Source of the DNA: an uncultured Clostridia bacterium
Lineage (GTDB): Bacteria; Bacillota; Clostridia; Oscillospirales; Acutalibacteraceae
DNA: 47,973 bases
NCBI GenBank assembly: GCA_947589415.1
Contig: CANQBP010000015.1
Coordinates: 1-47,973, forward strand
Reading direction: 5' to 3'
Below, piece after piece: positions 22,805-31,574 of the stretch. Position numbers and translations under genes: made by a program. Under the pieces are notes generated by a model that worked only from the letters and a program-made list of their open reading frames with translations, did not search any database and had not been told where the DNA came from. The stretch's first letter is position 1; every line of letters starts with the position of its first letter.

Positions 22805-24481
22805 TCAATAGTAACCGTCATCAGTATAACCGTCGTCTGTATAGCCGTCGTCGGTATAGCCGTCATCGGTGTAACCGTCATCGGTATAACCGTCATCGGT
22901 GTAACCGTCGTCGGTATAGCCGTCATCGGTATAGCCGTCATCGGTGTAACCGTCGTCTGTATAGCCGTCGTCGGTGTAACCGTCATCGGTGTAATCGTCG
23001 TCTGTATAGCCGTCGTCGGTATAACCATCGTCTGTATAGCCGTCGTCGGTGTAACCGTCGTCAGTATAGCCGTCATCGGTATAGCCGTCATCGGTATAAC
23101 CGTCGTCTGTATAGCCGTCATCGGTATAACCGTCGTCTGTATAGCCGTCGTCTGTATAGCCGTCGTCAGTGTAGCCGTCATCGGTATAGCTGTTATCCGA
23201 ATAACTGTCCTCCTCACTCGTCGAAGTTTCTTCCGCAACCGACTCTTCAGAACTCTCCTCCGGTTTATCGGATTTTTCCTTATCTTTACTTACCTCGGAA
23301 GTCTTACTGCTTTCTTGTAACGGACTTGAGGACGTTTTGCTGACATCTGCCGAGCCGATTTTGAGATACGATTTTCCGCTGTCGGACGAAGCAAGTGATA
23401 CGTCAAGCGTTCCCGTAACATTCTCCCTAACGTTGTCCGAAATAATACGTGCGGCTGTTTCGAGCTTATACTCAATATTCTCAAAATTTCCGATAATTAT
23501 TGTAAAACCGCTGTTTTTAATCAGTTTTACCGCATACATATCCGAAATATCTATCGTTTTAACCCCGGTTATCTTATACTTACCTATATTATCAACCAAC
23601 TTATCAAGATATTTGGGAAGATTTTTATCATTGTATTGTATTTTAGACGAGAGCTTAACATTTTTAAGTTTAGCCCCTAATATTTCGGGAATATCCTTGT
23701 AAGCGTTTTTGCTGTTGATTTCAATAATTTTACCGCTCTTGCCGAGAACAAGATACTTGCCATTATTCTCAACAACATATGTCGGCTTGGCTTCCGTTAC
23801 TTTTATATTGATTTTGTTGAACGGTTTCTTTTCAATATCCACCTCCTCAATGTACGAAAACTTTTTCTGTATTTTATCCTCTCCTAAAGAGGTATCGCAC
23901 ATAATAAGATTGTCACCCTTTTTTATCATAGAAGCGGCAATTATATCATCATTATTATATCTGGTCTTTCCTTCTACCGTTATTTCGTCAATTTTGAAAA
24001 AATATTTGAGCGACACACCTACACATATAACAATTAAAATTGCTATCGTTGCCGTTGCCAACAAAAATCTGCGAATTTTCTTTATGTACGGATTGACAGG
24101 CTCCTTTGGGGGAGTTACTATCCTTGGAGCAGGTACTTCATTTTTTTGGGGCGGCAAACCCTTTTTGGCAGCGGGCTTTTTATCGGCTGTCGGTCGTGCT
24201 TTTTTCGGCAGATCCGAAACCGCTTCCGACTTAGTCGGTCTATTGTTCGGGACACGCTTTTTTTGCTTACCACCCGTAACATTAACGCTGCCCTTCGGGA
24301 TATCCCTTGACCTTTTGTCCGTATCCGATTTTGAATTAACCTTTTTTTGTCCGTCACTTTTAGACGGAGTCGGTCTTTGTACCTGTTTGCCCTTTGATGC
24401 TGTTGTACGTTTTGTCGTATCGGGGGCACTCCTGCCCCCCGGCGGTCTTTTTCCGTTTCCGCCTTTTAAATTATCATTCAT
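22805..24481 (-). CDS. ftsQ: cell division protein FtsQ/DivIB with 25-copy C-terminal pentapeptide repeat
   Basis: 558 residues, roughly twice the usual DivIB length. Cytoplasmic N-terminus (1-138) is rich in Lys, Pro, Arg and Thr; one membrane helix at 139-160; a POTRA domain begins at FFKIDEITVEGKTRYNN and the FtsQ beta domain runs to about residue 365. Then comes an acidic Ser/Glu linker (EESSEESVAEETSTSEEDS). Residues 432-556 are 25 tandem copies of YTDDG, one of which is YTDDD, and the protein ends in YY. The tail lies outside the membrane and is extremely acidic. FtsQ bridges early and late division proteins with FtsL and FtsB/DivIC. ATG start; the gene order murG-ftsQ-ftsZ confirms identity. 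Confidence 0.92.
   Translation of the reverse strand: MNDNLKGGNGKRPPGGRSAPDTTKRTTASKGKQVQRPTPSKSDGQKKVNSKSDTDKRSRDIPKGSVNVTGGKQKKRVPNNRPTKSEAVSDLPKKARPTADKKPAAKKGLPPQKNEVPAPRIVTPPKEPVNPYIKKIRRFLLATATIAILIVICVGVSLKYFFKIDEITVEGKTRYNNDDIIAASMIKKGDNLIMCDTSLGEDKIQKKFSYIEEVDIEKKPFNKINIKVTEAKPTYVVENNGKYLVLGKSGKIIEINSKNAYKDIPEILGAKLKNVKLSSKIQYNDKNLPKYLDKLVDNIGKYKITGVKTIDISDMYAVKLIKNSGFTIIIGNFENIEYKLETAARIISDNVRENVTGTLDVSLASSDSGKSYLKIGSADVSKTSSSPLQESSKTSEVSKDKEKSDKPEESSEESVAEETSTSEEDSYSDNSYTDDGYTDDGYTDDGYTDDGYTDDGYTDDGYTDDGYTDDGYTDDGYTDDGYTDDGYTDDGYTDDDYTDDGYTDDGYTDDGYTDDGYTDDGYTDDGYTDDGYTDDGYTDDGYTDDGYTDDGYTDDGYY
22814..23188 (-). repeat. 15-bp coding minisatellite, 25 units, in ftsQ
   Basis: Exactly 375 bp made of 25 units of 15 bp with no indels. 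In the coding direction each unit is Tyr-Thr-Asp-Asp-Gly. All five codon positions vary in the third base between units; the only amino acid change is Gly to Asp in the middle (13th) unit. Units using ACA for Thr are always next to a unit using GGC for Gly, so some larger blocks were duplicated together. Confidence 0.95.
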
Positions 24482-24526
24482 TTTAATTCCTCCGTTGAGG
24501 GATTTTGTCTGTTAAGTTTTAAGATA

Positions 24527-25657
24527 CTACTTTCGGCTCTTTGATGCAATAACTTCAATTATTACCGAATAAATTCTTTTTACTGCATCACGAACCGCCA
24601 TTTTTGCGGCGTTTTCGGAATATTCTTTCAGCCGCTGCGGGTTAGAAGCAAGGCGGTCAATTTCTTCCGTAAGCCTTTCGGGTGTGAGATCCTTTTCCTC
24701 GATCATTACTGCCGCATTTTTCTCAACAAGTGCCATTGCATTATGGAACTGATGATTTTCGGCCACATTAGGTGAAGGTATCAATACCGACGGTTTTCCC
24801 TTAACCTGAATTTCGCTCAGCGTTATTGCCCCTGCTCTTGCAACGACAACATCGGCTGCCGCAAGACATACGGGCATATTATTTATATATTCCCTTATAT
24901 CAAGATTTTTCGCCTTTTCAAGATCAGCACCTTTTTCTCTTAACAGATCGGGAAACCATTTCCCGTATTGACCATATGCATGGATATGCTGATATCTTCC
25001 GTCATTTGCACTCCTTACAATTATATCCGCAAGAGATTCATTTACTATTCTTGCTCCAAGACTGCCGCCAAATGAAAGTATAACCGGTCTTTCATCAAGT
25101 CCGAGTTCTTTCCTGCTTGCTTCTTTGTCAGCAGTAAGTATTTCTCCCCTCACGGGATTTCCCGTTATAACAAATTGAGGTTTTCCCTTAAAATGTTTTT
25201 CTGCCGCGGGCATCGCAAGCATAACTCTGTCAGCGTGTTTGGAAAGCATTTTATTGGTAACGCCCGGAAAAGCATTTTGTTCGTGTATGACCGTAGGGAC
25301 ATCCAACTTAGCAGCAGCCCTCAAAACCGGACCGCTCACATATCCACCCGTACCGACACAAATATCAGGCTGAAATTCCTGTATTATTTTTTTTGCAGCC
25401 CTGCCTCCCGCAACAGCTTTTTTTACGGTAATAATATTATCCTTAATTCCCTTCGGCGTGAGCTTACGGCTGAAGCCCTGAACGGATATTCCCCTAAATT
25501 CAAACCCTGCTTGGGGCACGAGTCTTTCCTCCATTCCGCCTGTCTTTCCGACATACAGTATTTCAGCGTCCGGCTGCCGTTCTCTTACATAACCGGCTAT
25601 TGCAAGTGCGGGATTTATATGACCCGCTGTTCCGCCGCCCGCAAAAAGTATCCTCAT
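24527..25657 (-). CDS. murG: UDP-GlcNAc:undecaprenyl-PP-MurNAc-pentapeptide GlcNAc transferase MurG
   Basis: Converts lipid I to lipid II on the inner face of the membrane. 376 residues, normal length. The N-terminal GGGTAGHINPALAIA loop, the central TGNPVRGEI and FGGSLGARIVNESL, and the donor site VVARAGAITLSEI are intact. ATG start with AGGAGTGAG. It lies 13 bases downstream of the ftsW/spoVE stop, directly coupled in the dcw operon. Confidence 0.97.
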   Translation of the reverse strand: MRILFAGGGTAGHINPALAIAGYVRERQPDAEILYVGKTGGMEERLVPQAGFEFRGISVQGFSRKLTPKGIKDNIITVKKAVAGGRAAKKIIQEFQPDICVGTGGYVSGPVLRAAAKLDVPTVIHEQNAFPGVTNKMLSKHADRVMLAMPAAEKHFKGKPQFVITGNPVRGEILTADKEASRKELGLDERPVILSFGGSLGARIVNESLADIIVRSANDGRYQHIHAYGQYGKWFPDLLREKGADLEKAKNLDIREYINNMPVCLAAADVVVARAGAITLSEIQVKGKPSVLIPSPNVAENHQFHNAMALVEKNAAVMIEEKDLTPERLTEEIDRLASNPQRLKEYSENAAKMAVRDAVKRIYSVIIEVIASKSRK

Positions 25658-25670
25658 AAAAAACTCACTC

Positions 25671-26915
25671 CTAAATTTTTTCCAAATTAGAGGTTCTGGA
25701 AATCGAAAGTATTATTCCCATTTGTGCCATCAACATCAGAAGCGATGTTCCGCCGTAGCTGAAAAACGGAAGTCCTATTCCCGTATTCGGCAGCCAGTCC
25801 GTTATAACCAATATATTAAGTATGACCTGCACTCCGATCTGTACAGCAAGACCCGTTCCAAGCATAGATCCGAACGGATCTTTTGCCCTCATTGATATGG
25901 TTATACCCCTCCATACGAGAAGAACAAATACAAGAAGTATAAGAACAGCCCCGATAAATCCGAGTTCCTCACAAACTACCGCAAAAACAAAGTCATTCTG
26001 CGCTTCGGGAATATACATGAATTTTTGTCTTGACTGTCCGAGACCTAAACCCCATATACCGCCGGAACCTATTGCATAAAGAGAATTTCTTGTCTGATAA
26101 GTAGTCTGCCACATATCCTCTGTTGTATATGTCAGGGCTTGTCCCCAGCCGTCAAGCCTTTCCATGGCATATCCTAATTTGTCCGTTAATACGAGATATG
26201 CGACGGCAGCGCCAACCATAAGACCGGCAATCACGAAATACCTCAGTTTTACTCCTCCGAGATACATCATTACTGCTCCGAGGATAACCATTATAACAAT
26301 TCCGGAATAATGCGGTTCTTTAAGCAAAAGCACCACATACAATCCTAACATAATCACAGGCGGCAACACTCCGTAACGAAATGTATGCATATCCCTGAAA
26401 TGCTTTGATGACCAATCGGCAATAGCAAGAATAAGTGCAAATTTTGCAACCTCAGATGCCTGAAACGAAAAAGCGTCCCCCAAATTTATCCATCTCTTGG
26501 GGTCTCCCGGCATAAACAGCACAACTACAAGGAGCAGCAGACCAAAAATATATATAAACGGTGCAAAAAAATGAAAATGGTGATAATCAAAATACGACAG
26601 CAAAAGCATCAGCACCAAGCCGATACCTGCAAAAGCAGCCTGTCTAAACAAATAATACTGACTGGTCATGCCGCTTGACAATGCATAAGGATAACTCGCG
26701 GAATACATCATTATCAACCCGATTATTATCAGCACAATCACAAGAAACAGAAATGTCATATCCATTCCCAAACGCACCGAAAAAACCTGCAATCTGTTCT
26801 TTACCTTTTTTAATCCTTTTTTATCGGTTACTTCCTTTAGTTTAGGAGACTTATTTTCGACGGGCTGCGGTTTGTTTGCCGGCAGCTTTCGTGCCGGGGC
26901 TGAATTTTTAGGCAT
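25671..26915 (-). CDS. FtsW/SpoVE family peptidoglycan polymerase
   Basis: SEDS-family glycosyltransferase that polymerises lipid II together with a class B PBP. 414 residues with about ten membrane helices. The cytoplasmic N-terminal 45 residues are rich in Lys and Pro. SEDS signatures are visible: FQASEVAKFALILAIADW, QNDFVFAVVCEELG, and PNTGIGLPFFSYGGTSL. In clostridial clusters this position holds either FtsW or the sporulation paralogue SpoVE; the partner PBP here is of SpoVD type, so SpoVE is possible. ATG with GGAAGG. Confidence 0.93.
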   Translation of the reverse strand: MPKNSAPARKLPANKPQPVENKSPKLKEVTDKKGLKKVKNRLQVFSVRLGMDMTFLFLVIVLIIIGLIMMYSASYPYALSSGMTSQYYLFRQAAFAGIGLVLMLLLSYFDYHHFHFFAPFIYIFGLLLLVVVLFMPGDPKRWINLGDAFSFQASEVAKFALILAIADWSSKHFRDMHTFRYGVLPPVIMLGLYVVLLLKEPHYSGIVIMVILGAVMMYLGGVKLRYFVIAGLMVGAAVAYLVLTDKLGYAMERLDGWGQALTYTTEDMWQTTYQTRNSLYAIGSGGIWGLGLGQSRQKFMYIPEAQNDFVFAVVCEELGFIGAVLILLVFVLLVWRGITISMRAKDPFGSMLGTGLAVQIGVQVILNILVITDWLPNTGIGLPFFSYGGTSLLMLMAQMGIILSISRTSNLEKI

Positions 26916-26951
26916 TTATAACACTTCCTTCCAAAAAATTATTTATTACGT

Positions 26952-27992
26952 TCAAAAAGCCGCTCCGCCGTCAAACATTACTACTGCAAGAGCCAACACA
27001 CCGCACAAAGCCTCTACCAAACTGAATACGGCAACGATTTTAACCTCGGACCAGCCGCACATCTCAAAATGATGATGTACGGGACTCATCTTAAAAAGCC
27101 GTTTTCCGTTCGTCAGCTTAAAATACAAAACCTGCAATATAACGGAAAACATCTCCGCTATATATACAAATCCTATAAGCACCAACAATATTTCTCTGTC
27201 AAGACCGAAAAGAACCGCACATACATAACCTCCGAGGAACAGCGAACCCGTATCCCCCATAAAAACCTTTGCGGGATGAAAATTCCACAATAAAAAGCCA
27301 AGGCAGCCTCCGGCAAGTGATGCGGACATAATCGAAAGTCCTATTCTTGACGTAAGACTCGAAATAAGCATCATAAAGATAGCCGCAAACATAGTCACCG
27401 AACCATCAAGTCCGTCTATACCGTCCGTAAGATTTACGGCATTAACTATGCCCACTATCAAAACGGCAGCAATCGGATAATACATAATTCCTATATCTAC
27501 CGACCCCACAAAAGGTATATACGTATCCGTGCCCTCTCCAAAAAGGTACATGGTTACAAGATATGTTATCGCAACAATAAACTGAAGTGTCAATTTTTGT
27601 ATAGGCGTCAGACCGAGATTTCTTTTTTTTGCGACCTTTACATAGTCATCAAGAAAGCCTATCGCACCGAAAGCCGCCGCCATAAATAACCCGCCGAATA
27701 TTTTTGCGCTCTGCAATGATGTTTCAGCCGGTATTCCGGAATTTTCCCCAATGTTATGGTACAGAAGAACACATATCACGGTTGCCGCAATACTTGCCGT
27801 TATAAACATGAAACCGCCCATTGTCGGTGTTCCCTGTTTTCCCTTATGCCATTTAGGGCCCTCTTCACGTATCGTCTGTCCGAAATGAATTTTTTTCAAG
27901 AAAGGAACAAGCCATATTCCGAGCAAACCTGCCGCTGCAAAGGAAAGCACCGCTGCAATTACCGTCCAAGCTCCAGACATTACATTATCCAC
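26952..27992 (-). CDS. mraY: phospho-N-acetylmuramoyl-pentapeptide transferase MraY
   Basis: Transfers phospho-MurNAc-pentapeptide to undecaprenyl phosphate, making lipid I. 346 residues, ten membrane helices. The catalytic aspartate motifs FLDDYVKVAKKRN and NLTDGIDGLDG and the histidine motif PVHHHFEMCGW are complete. The gene sits between a Mur-ligase-like gene and ftsW/spoVE; murD, which usually follows mraY, is absent. ATG with GAAAGGTGG. Confidence 0.97.
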   Translation of the reverse strand: MDNVMSGAWTVIAAVLSFAAAGLLGIWLVPFLKKIHFGQTIREEGPKWHKGKQGTPTMGGFMFITASIAATVICVLLYHNIGENSGIPAETSLQSAKIFGGLFMAAAFGAIGFLDDYVKVAKKRNLGLTPIQKLTLQFIVAITYLVTMYLFGEGTDTYIPFVGSVDIGIMYYPIAAVLIVGIVNAVNLTDGIDGLDGSVTMFAAIFMMLISSLTSRIGLSIMSASLAGGCLGFLLWNFHPAKVFMGDTGSLFLGGYVCAVLFGLDREILLVLIGFVYIAEMFSVILQVLYFKLTNGKRLFKMSPVHHHFEMCGWSEVKIVAVFSLVEALCGVLALAVVMFDGGAAF

Positions 27993-28023
27993 CTTTCATA
28001 AACCTTCGTTTTGTACAATTATA

Positions 28024-28557
28024 CTACTGTTTGATGTCACTTGTAAAATACCCGGATATCGCCGCCAACGGAAGTCCGGCAGCAGTGAGGACACCTATAC
28101 AGGCAAGCACCTCCGCAACAGTACATTTATTCTTATCAAGACTTATTCTGCTAAGTATTCCGCCCCCGACAATATTAAGGCAAATCTCATTCCCGCACTC
28201 GGATATATTTCGGCAGGCAAGATCAGCTCCGTAGTTATCGGTCGAATACGTAAGCGCTTTTTCATCGTCCGTTTTTATATTTTCGTATGATGTTACTTTC
28301 CGTCTGAACTTATTGATACAGTCGGAATTATTTTTTTCATCATACAGAACCGTATCCGCTATCATATTTTCGGGGCATTTTCCCCTATATTCGGAGGTCA
28401 CTATAACAAAATCCGTATTTTCGGAAAAATCGTCTATGCAATTATTATAGGAGCAAAAGTCCAGAATATCGGATATGATATTTGCGAGCTTTTCGGAGTT
28501 TTCGCAGGCAAGAAAAAGCACTCTTGCCTTCTGTACCGTTTTCATTTTATTTGTCAT
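28024..28557 (-). CDS. Mur-ligase-like protein lacking the ATP-binding loop, in the murE/murF slot
   Basis: 177 residues from ATG 28557, which has AGGAGGG upstream. No family can be named outright. The C-terminal 75 residues follow the pattern of the end of a Mur ligase central domain: ALTYSTDNYGADLACRNI, a strand, then TVAEVLACIGVLTAAGLPLAAI, equivalent to the NxxNALAAIAAA-GIP segment of MurE/MurF. The P-loop GTNGKT and the lysine and metal-binding motifs are missing, and the N-terminal part (VLFLACENSEKLANIISD) is not ligase-like. It lies between the PBP and mraY genes, where murE and murF normally sit. A relic or a repurposed regulatory fragment are both possible. Confidence 0.7.
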   Translation of the reverse strand: MTNKMKTVQKARVLFLACENSEKLANIISDILDFCSYNNCIDDFSENTDFVIVTSEYRGKCPENMIADTVLYDEKNNSDCINKFRRKVTSYENIKTDDEKALTYSTDNYGADLACRNISECGNEICLNIVGGGILSRISLDKNKCTVAEVLACIGVLTAAGLPLAAISGYFTSDIKQ

Positions 28558-28594
28558 TCCGGATCCCTCCTGTTTACTTCCGTCAATGTAAATA

Positions 28595-30856
28595 TTACTC
28601 AATACCGTTATCCTCATTGAACTCAACGGTTATAACCGTATAAGGTTCGACCTCTGTTCCGGGTTCTATGTCTTGAGATTTAGCATACGCCTGGCTGTTA
28701 TTTATTGCAGACCCCGACAGACATACGTTAAGATCGTTTGTTGCCGCAAGGTAGTTTACATCACTAAGACTGCAATTTCTGAAATCAGGCACTTTAACTT
28801 TTTTCTTTTGACTCTGTTCATCGGTATAAAGAACAACCGTACCTTCTTTCGGGATACTTGAATAAGCCGAAGGATTTTGTGCGATAACGGTATTTCCGTT
28901 TCCAACAACCTCTGCTCTCAAGCCATCATTTTCAACCTTATTTTTTGCCTCATCAAGACTCATATCGTCATATACCCCTACCGTTGTATCAAGCTGTTCA
29001 GCCTCTTCATCTGTATATACTCTTTCCACTCCGAGATACGGCAAAACTTCTCTCATAATATTTCTGAAACACGGGCCGGCTACGGCAGAACCGTAATAAT
29101 TTATTTCCGGATCCGGTGTATCAAAATAGCAAAGCAGCGCTATTTCGGGATCGTCACACGGTGCAATTCCGCAGAAGGAAGCTATATAATCATTTGTCGG
29201 ATTACCGTCCTCATCAACTATTTTTTGTGATGTACCTGTTTTTCCGCCTATGCGATAACCTGCAACATATCCGTTGGCAGCACCGCCTCCGGGCTTTGCA
29301 TTTCTTTCAAGCATCGAAACAACCTTATCCGCAACCTCTTCACTTATAGCTTGTCTTTTTACGGTAGGCTCGGCAGACCTGACAACATTTCCGTCGCTGT
29401 CAACGATTTGCGAAACAACATACGGCTGCATTAGCTTGCCTCCGTTAGCAATAGCAGAACAAGCCGTTATCATTTGAATAGGGGTGATCTTAAAGTTTTG
29501 ACCGAAAGACGATACCGCAAGATCCATAAGGCTCATTCCTGCCGGCTCGCCTTCCTTATTGTAAAATATGCTTTCGCTTTCTCCCGGAAGATCTATTCCG
29601 GTTCTCTCGGAAAATCCGAGAGCTACATAATACTCATAAAATTTTTCTCTTCCCAGCATAAAACCCATTTGCATAAATGCAGGGTTGCACGAATTACACA
29701 ATGCGTCCTCTATATGCTGTGTACCGTGACCGGAAGTTGTCCAACAGTCTATCGACTCCGCCCCCTCATACGGCACATACGAACCTGTACAGGTAAAAGT
29801 TGTATCCTCCTTTATAAGTCCTTCGGACAAAACAGCGGAAGCCGTAACCATTTTAAACACGGAACCGGGGACATAGGTATCGCTGACTCCCTTGTTTCTC
29901 CATTGAGCGTGCTGAGCCTTAGCTATTGCCGCGTCCTGCTCGGACTCCGGCAGCTTTTCGATTTCTTTTTGCTTATTTTTATCGGTAATTTCAAAAGGAT
30001 TATTCGGGTCAAACGATCCCTCACAAGCAAAACCGAGGATCGCACCTGTTTTCACATTCATCATAATGGCGCAGCCTCTGTTTGCGACATTATATTCCTT
30101 TATGGTCTGACGGACATATTTTTCCATTATACTTTGGATATTTTCATCGATCGTAAGAACAAGGTCATTTCCGTCCGAAGCCTCTACCTTTTGTTCATAC
30201 TGATACGGAAGCGGATTATTCTGCGCATCTTGTGCTATTACTATACGTCCGGAATTTCCGTTAAGCTCTTCGTCATATTCATATTCCAACCCCGACAGTC
30301 CCTGACTGTCACTTCCAACAAATCCGAGAATTGAACCTGCAAAGTTGTCATTCGTATAATATCTCTTATAATTTTCGATAAAGTTTATTACCCCGCTGAT
30401 TTCATGCTCTTCATACATTTTGTCGCAAAACTCAAGCACCTTATCCCTGAGTTCGGCATCTGCGCCGCGCTCCAGCATAACATAATAAGAATTTTCTTTT
30501 GTTTTCTTAATTATATCATCTTTATCAAGGTCAATTATTTTTGAAAGTCCCTGCGCAAACGATTCTCTTTTTTCATCGTCCCAGTTCTTAAAATTTGCGG
30601 GAGCTAAAACTATATCCCATACTGTTATGCTTTGTGCAAGTATATTCCCGTTGCTGTCGTATATACTTCCTCGTTTTCCCGAAACCGTCGTGTCATGGAG
30701 CTGCTGTTCAACGGCTCTTTTTTGCAGTTCCTCCGACTGATATACCTGAAGATAAAATAATCTTGCTATAATCGTTCCGAAACCGAGAAGGATTATTATC
30801 AGCATCGTTATGGTTGATCTGCGCCACAATGTAGCGGCAGCACCTTTTTTAGCCAT
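28595..30856 (-). CDS. SpoVD/PbpB-type class B penicillin-binding protein with PASTA domains
   Basis: Peptidoglycan transpeptidase, 753 residues. A membrane anchor lies at 16-37, followed by the PBP dimerisation domain (KRGSIYDSNGNILAQS). The transpeptidase motifs are S332-V-F-K335, S389-C-N391 and K539-T-G. Two PASTA domains follow at about 617-680 and 690-750. Domain order and position in the dcw cluster fit either the division PBP2 or sporulation SpoVD; this is the only class B PBP in the window. ATG with GGGGAGG. A hairpin region at 30891-30935 sits in its leader. Confidence 0.92.
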   Translation of the reverse strand: MAKKGAAATLWRRSTITMLIIILLGFGTIIARLFYLQVYQSEELQKRAVEQQLHDTTVSGKRGSIYDSNGNILAQSITVWDIVLAPANFKNWDDEKRESFAQGLSKIIDLDKDDIIKKTKENSYYVMLERGADAELRDKVLEFCDKMYEEHEISGVINFIENYKRYYTNDNFAGSILGFVGSDSQGLSGLEYEYDEELNGNSGRIVIAQDAQNNPLPYQYEQKVEASDGNDLVLTIDENIQSIMEKYVRQTIKEYNVANRGCAIMMNVKTGAILGFACEGSFDPNNPFEITDKNKQKEIEKLPESEQDAAIAKAQHAQWRNKGVSDTYVPGSVFKMVTASAVLSEGLIKEDTTFTCTGSYVPYEGAESIDCWTTSGHGTQHIEDALCNSCNPAFMQMGFMLGREKFYEYYVALGFSERTGIDLPGESESIFYNKEGEPAGMSLMDLAVSSFGQNFKITPIQMITACSAIANGGKLMQPYVVSQIVDSDGNVVRSAEPTVKRQAISEEVADKVVSMLERNAKPGGGAANGYVAGYRIGGKTGTSQKIVDEDGNPTNDYIASFCGIAPCDDPEIALLCYFDTPDPEINYYGSAVAGPCFRNIMREVLPYLGVERVYTDEEAEQLDTTVGVYDDMSLDEAKNKVENDGLRAEVVGNGNTVIAQNPSAYSSIPKEGTVVLYTDEQSQKKKVKVPDFRNCSLSDVNYLAATNDLNVCLSGSAINNSQAYAKSQDIEPGTEVEPYTVITVEFNEDNGIE

Positions 30857-30890
30857 TTTCTTTTTCCTCCCCTTAATTCATGCAAGAAAA

Positions 30891-30935
30891 CCGCATCAAA
30901 AAAGCAGAAATATCTGCCTCACTCTTTTTCTGCGG
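30891..30935 (-). terminator. nested hairpin in the ftsL-PBP gap, possible terminator or attenuator
   Basis: On the minus strand GCAGA-TATT-TCTGC (30917-30904) is followed by six Ts, the form of a small intrinsic terminator. The same region can instead pair CCGCA with TGCGG (30891-30895 with 30931-30935) through the Lys-like A/T arms, giving a larger exclusive hairpin. It lies 35 bases before the PBP start codon. Confidence 0.5.
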
Positions 30936-31016
30936 CTTACTTTACTATACTATACATATACATACTATTGAAAATTTTTTATTTTTATGAACCTGTAACA
31001 TAAAACAATTCATTGT

Positions 31017-31541
31017 CTACATAAACGCACTACTGAATGCGTCCAAAACAACGGTAAAAATATTTCCTGACGAATCTTCCTCAACAACCTCTCCCTTATC
31101 GCCGTTTGACAAAGAAAAGAATTTTTTCTGTACATTTTTCGCCGGTGTCATATTCAGTTTTGTTTCAGCATAGTTTCTCACATACGAATCCGTAAGTTTA
31201 CTGTCTATTTCCAACTGATACTTTGCCTGCAAATTCTGAAGTTCCGTCAGCTTTTTATTTTTTTCGACTATATCTTCATTGATTTCATTCAGCTCCGCAT
31301 TGAAATGTACAAACAGAATTGCAACCGAAGCAAGCACCACCGTAAGCAGGCTTACAAAAAATATAACAACCGGATTTCTCTTTCTTTTATGCGCCTTCGA
31401 GGAGGAACCTTGGCTTATACTTATAATCTTACCGCTTTTTTTCTTCTTTCTTAATTTTTTTTCTGCACTTGACATTTGCATATCGTTGTTTTCTTCAAAC
31501 AGCGAAAGATCGTATGCCTGATTTTGCTTTTTCTGATCCAT
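31017..31541 (-). CDS. FtsL-like septum formation protein
   Basis: 174 residues. The layout is that of FtsL: a basic cytoplasmic N-terminus (1-56), one membrane helix at 57-79, then a coiled coil with heptads at about 82-118 (NEINEDIVEKNKKLTELQNL). Sequence is poorly conserved in this family, so the call rests on topology and on its place between rsmH and the PBP gene. It would bridge FtsQ and the FtsW/PBP synthase. ATG with GGGAGGGAAAGG. Confidence 0.78.
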   Translation of the reverse strand: MDQKKQNQAYDLSLFEENNDMQMSSAEKKLRKKKKSGKIISISQGSSSKAHKRKRNPVVIFFVSLLTVVLASVAILFVHFNAELNEINEDIVEKNKKLTELQNLQAKYQLEIDSKLTDSYVRNYAETKLNMTPAKNVQKKFFSLSNGDKGEVVEEDSSGNIFTVVLDAFSSAFM

Positions 31542-31574
31542 ACCTTTCCCTCCCTATCTATATTAAAAGAAAAT

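Noticed and set aside
22723-23343. Long open frames in other frames across the ftsQ repeat, rich in VCIAV, RHRYN or MTAIQTT patterns
   Set aside because: A 15-bp repeat without stops stays open in several frames on both strands. Only the minus-strand frame with YTDDG shows synonymous-only variation and continues an FtsQ protein.
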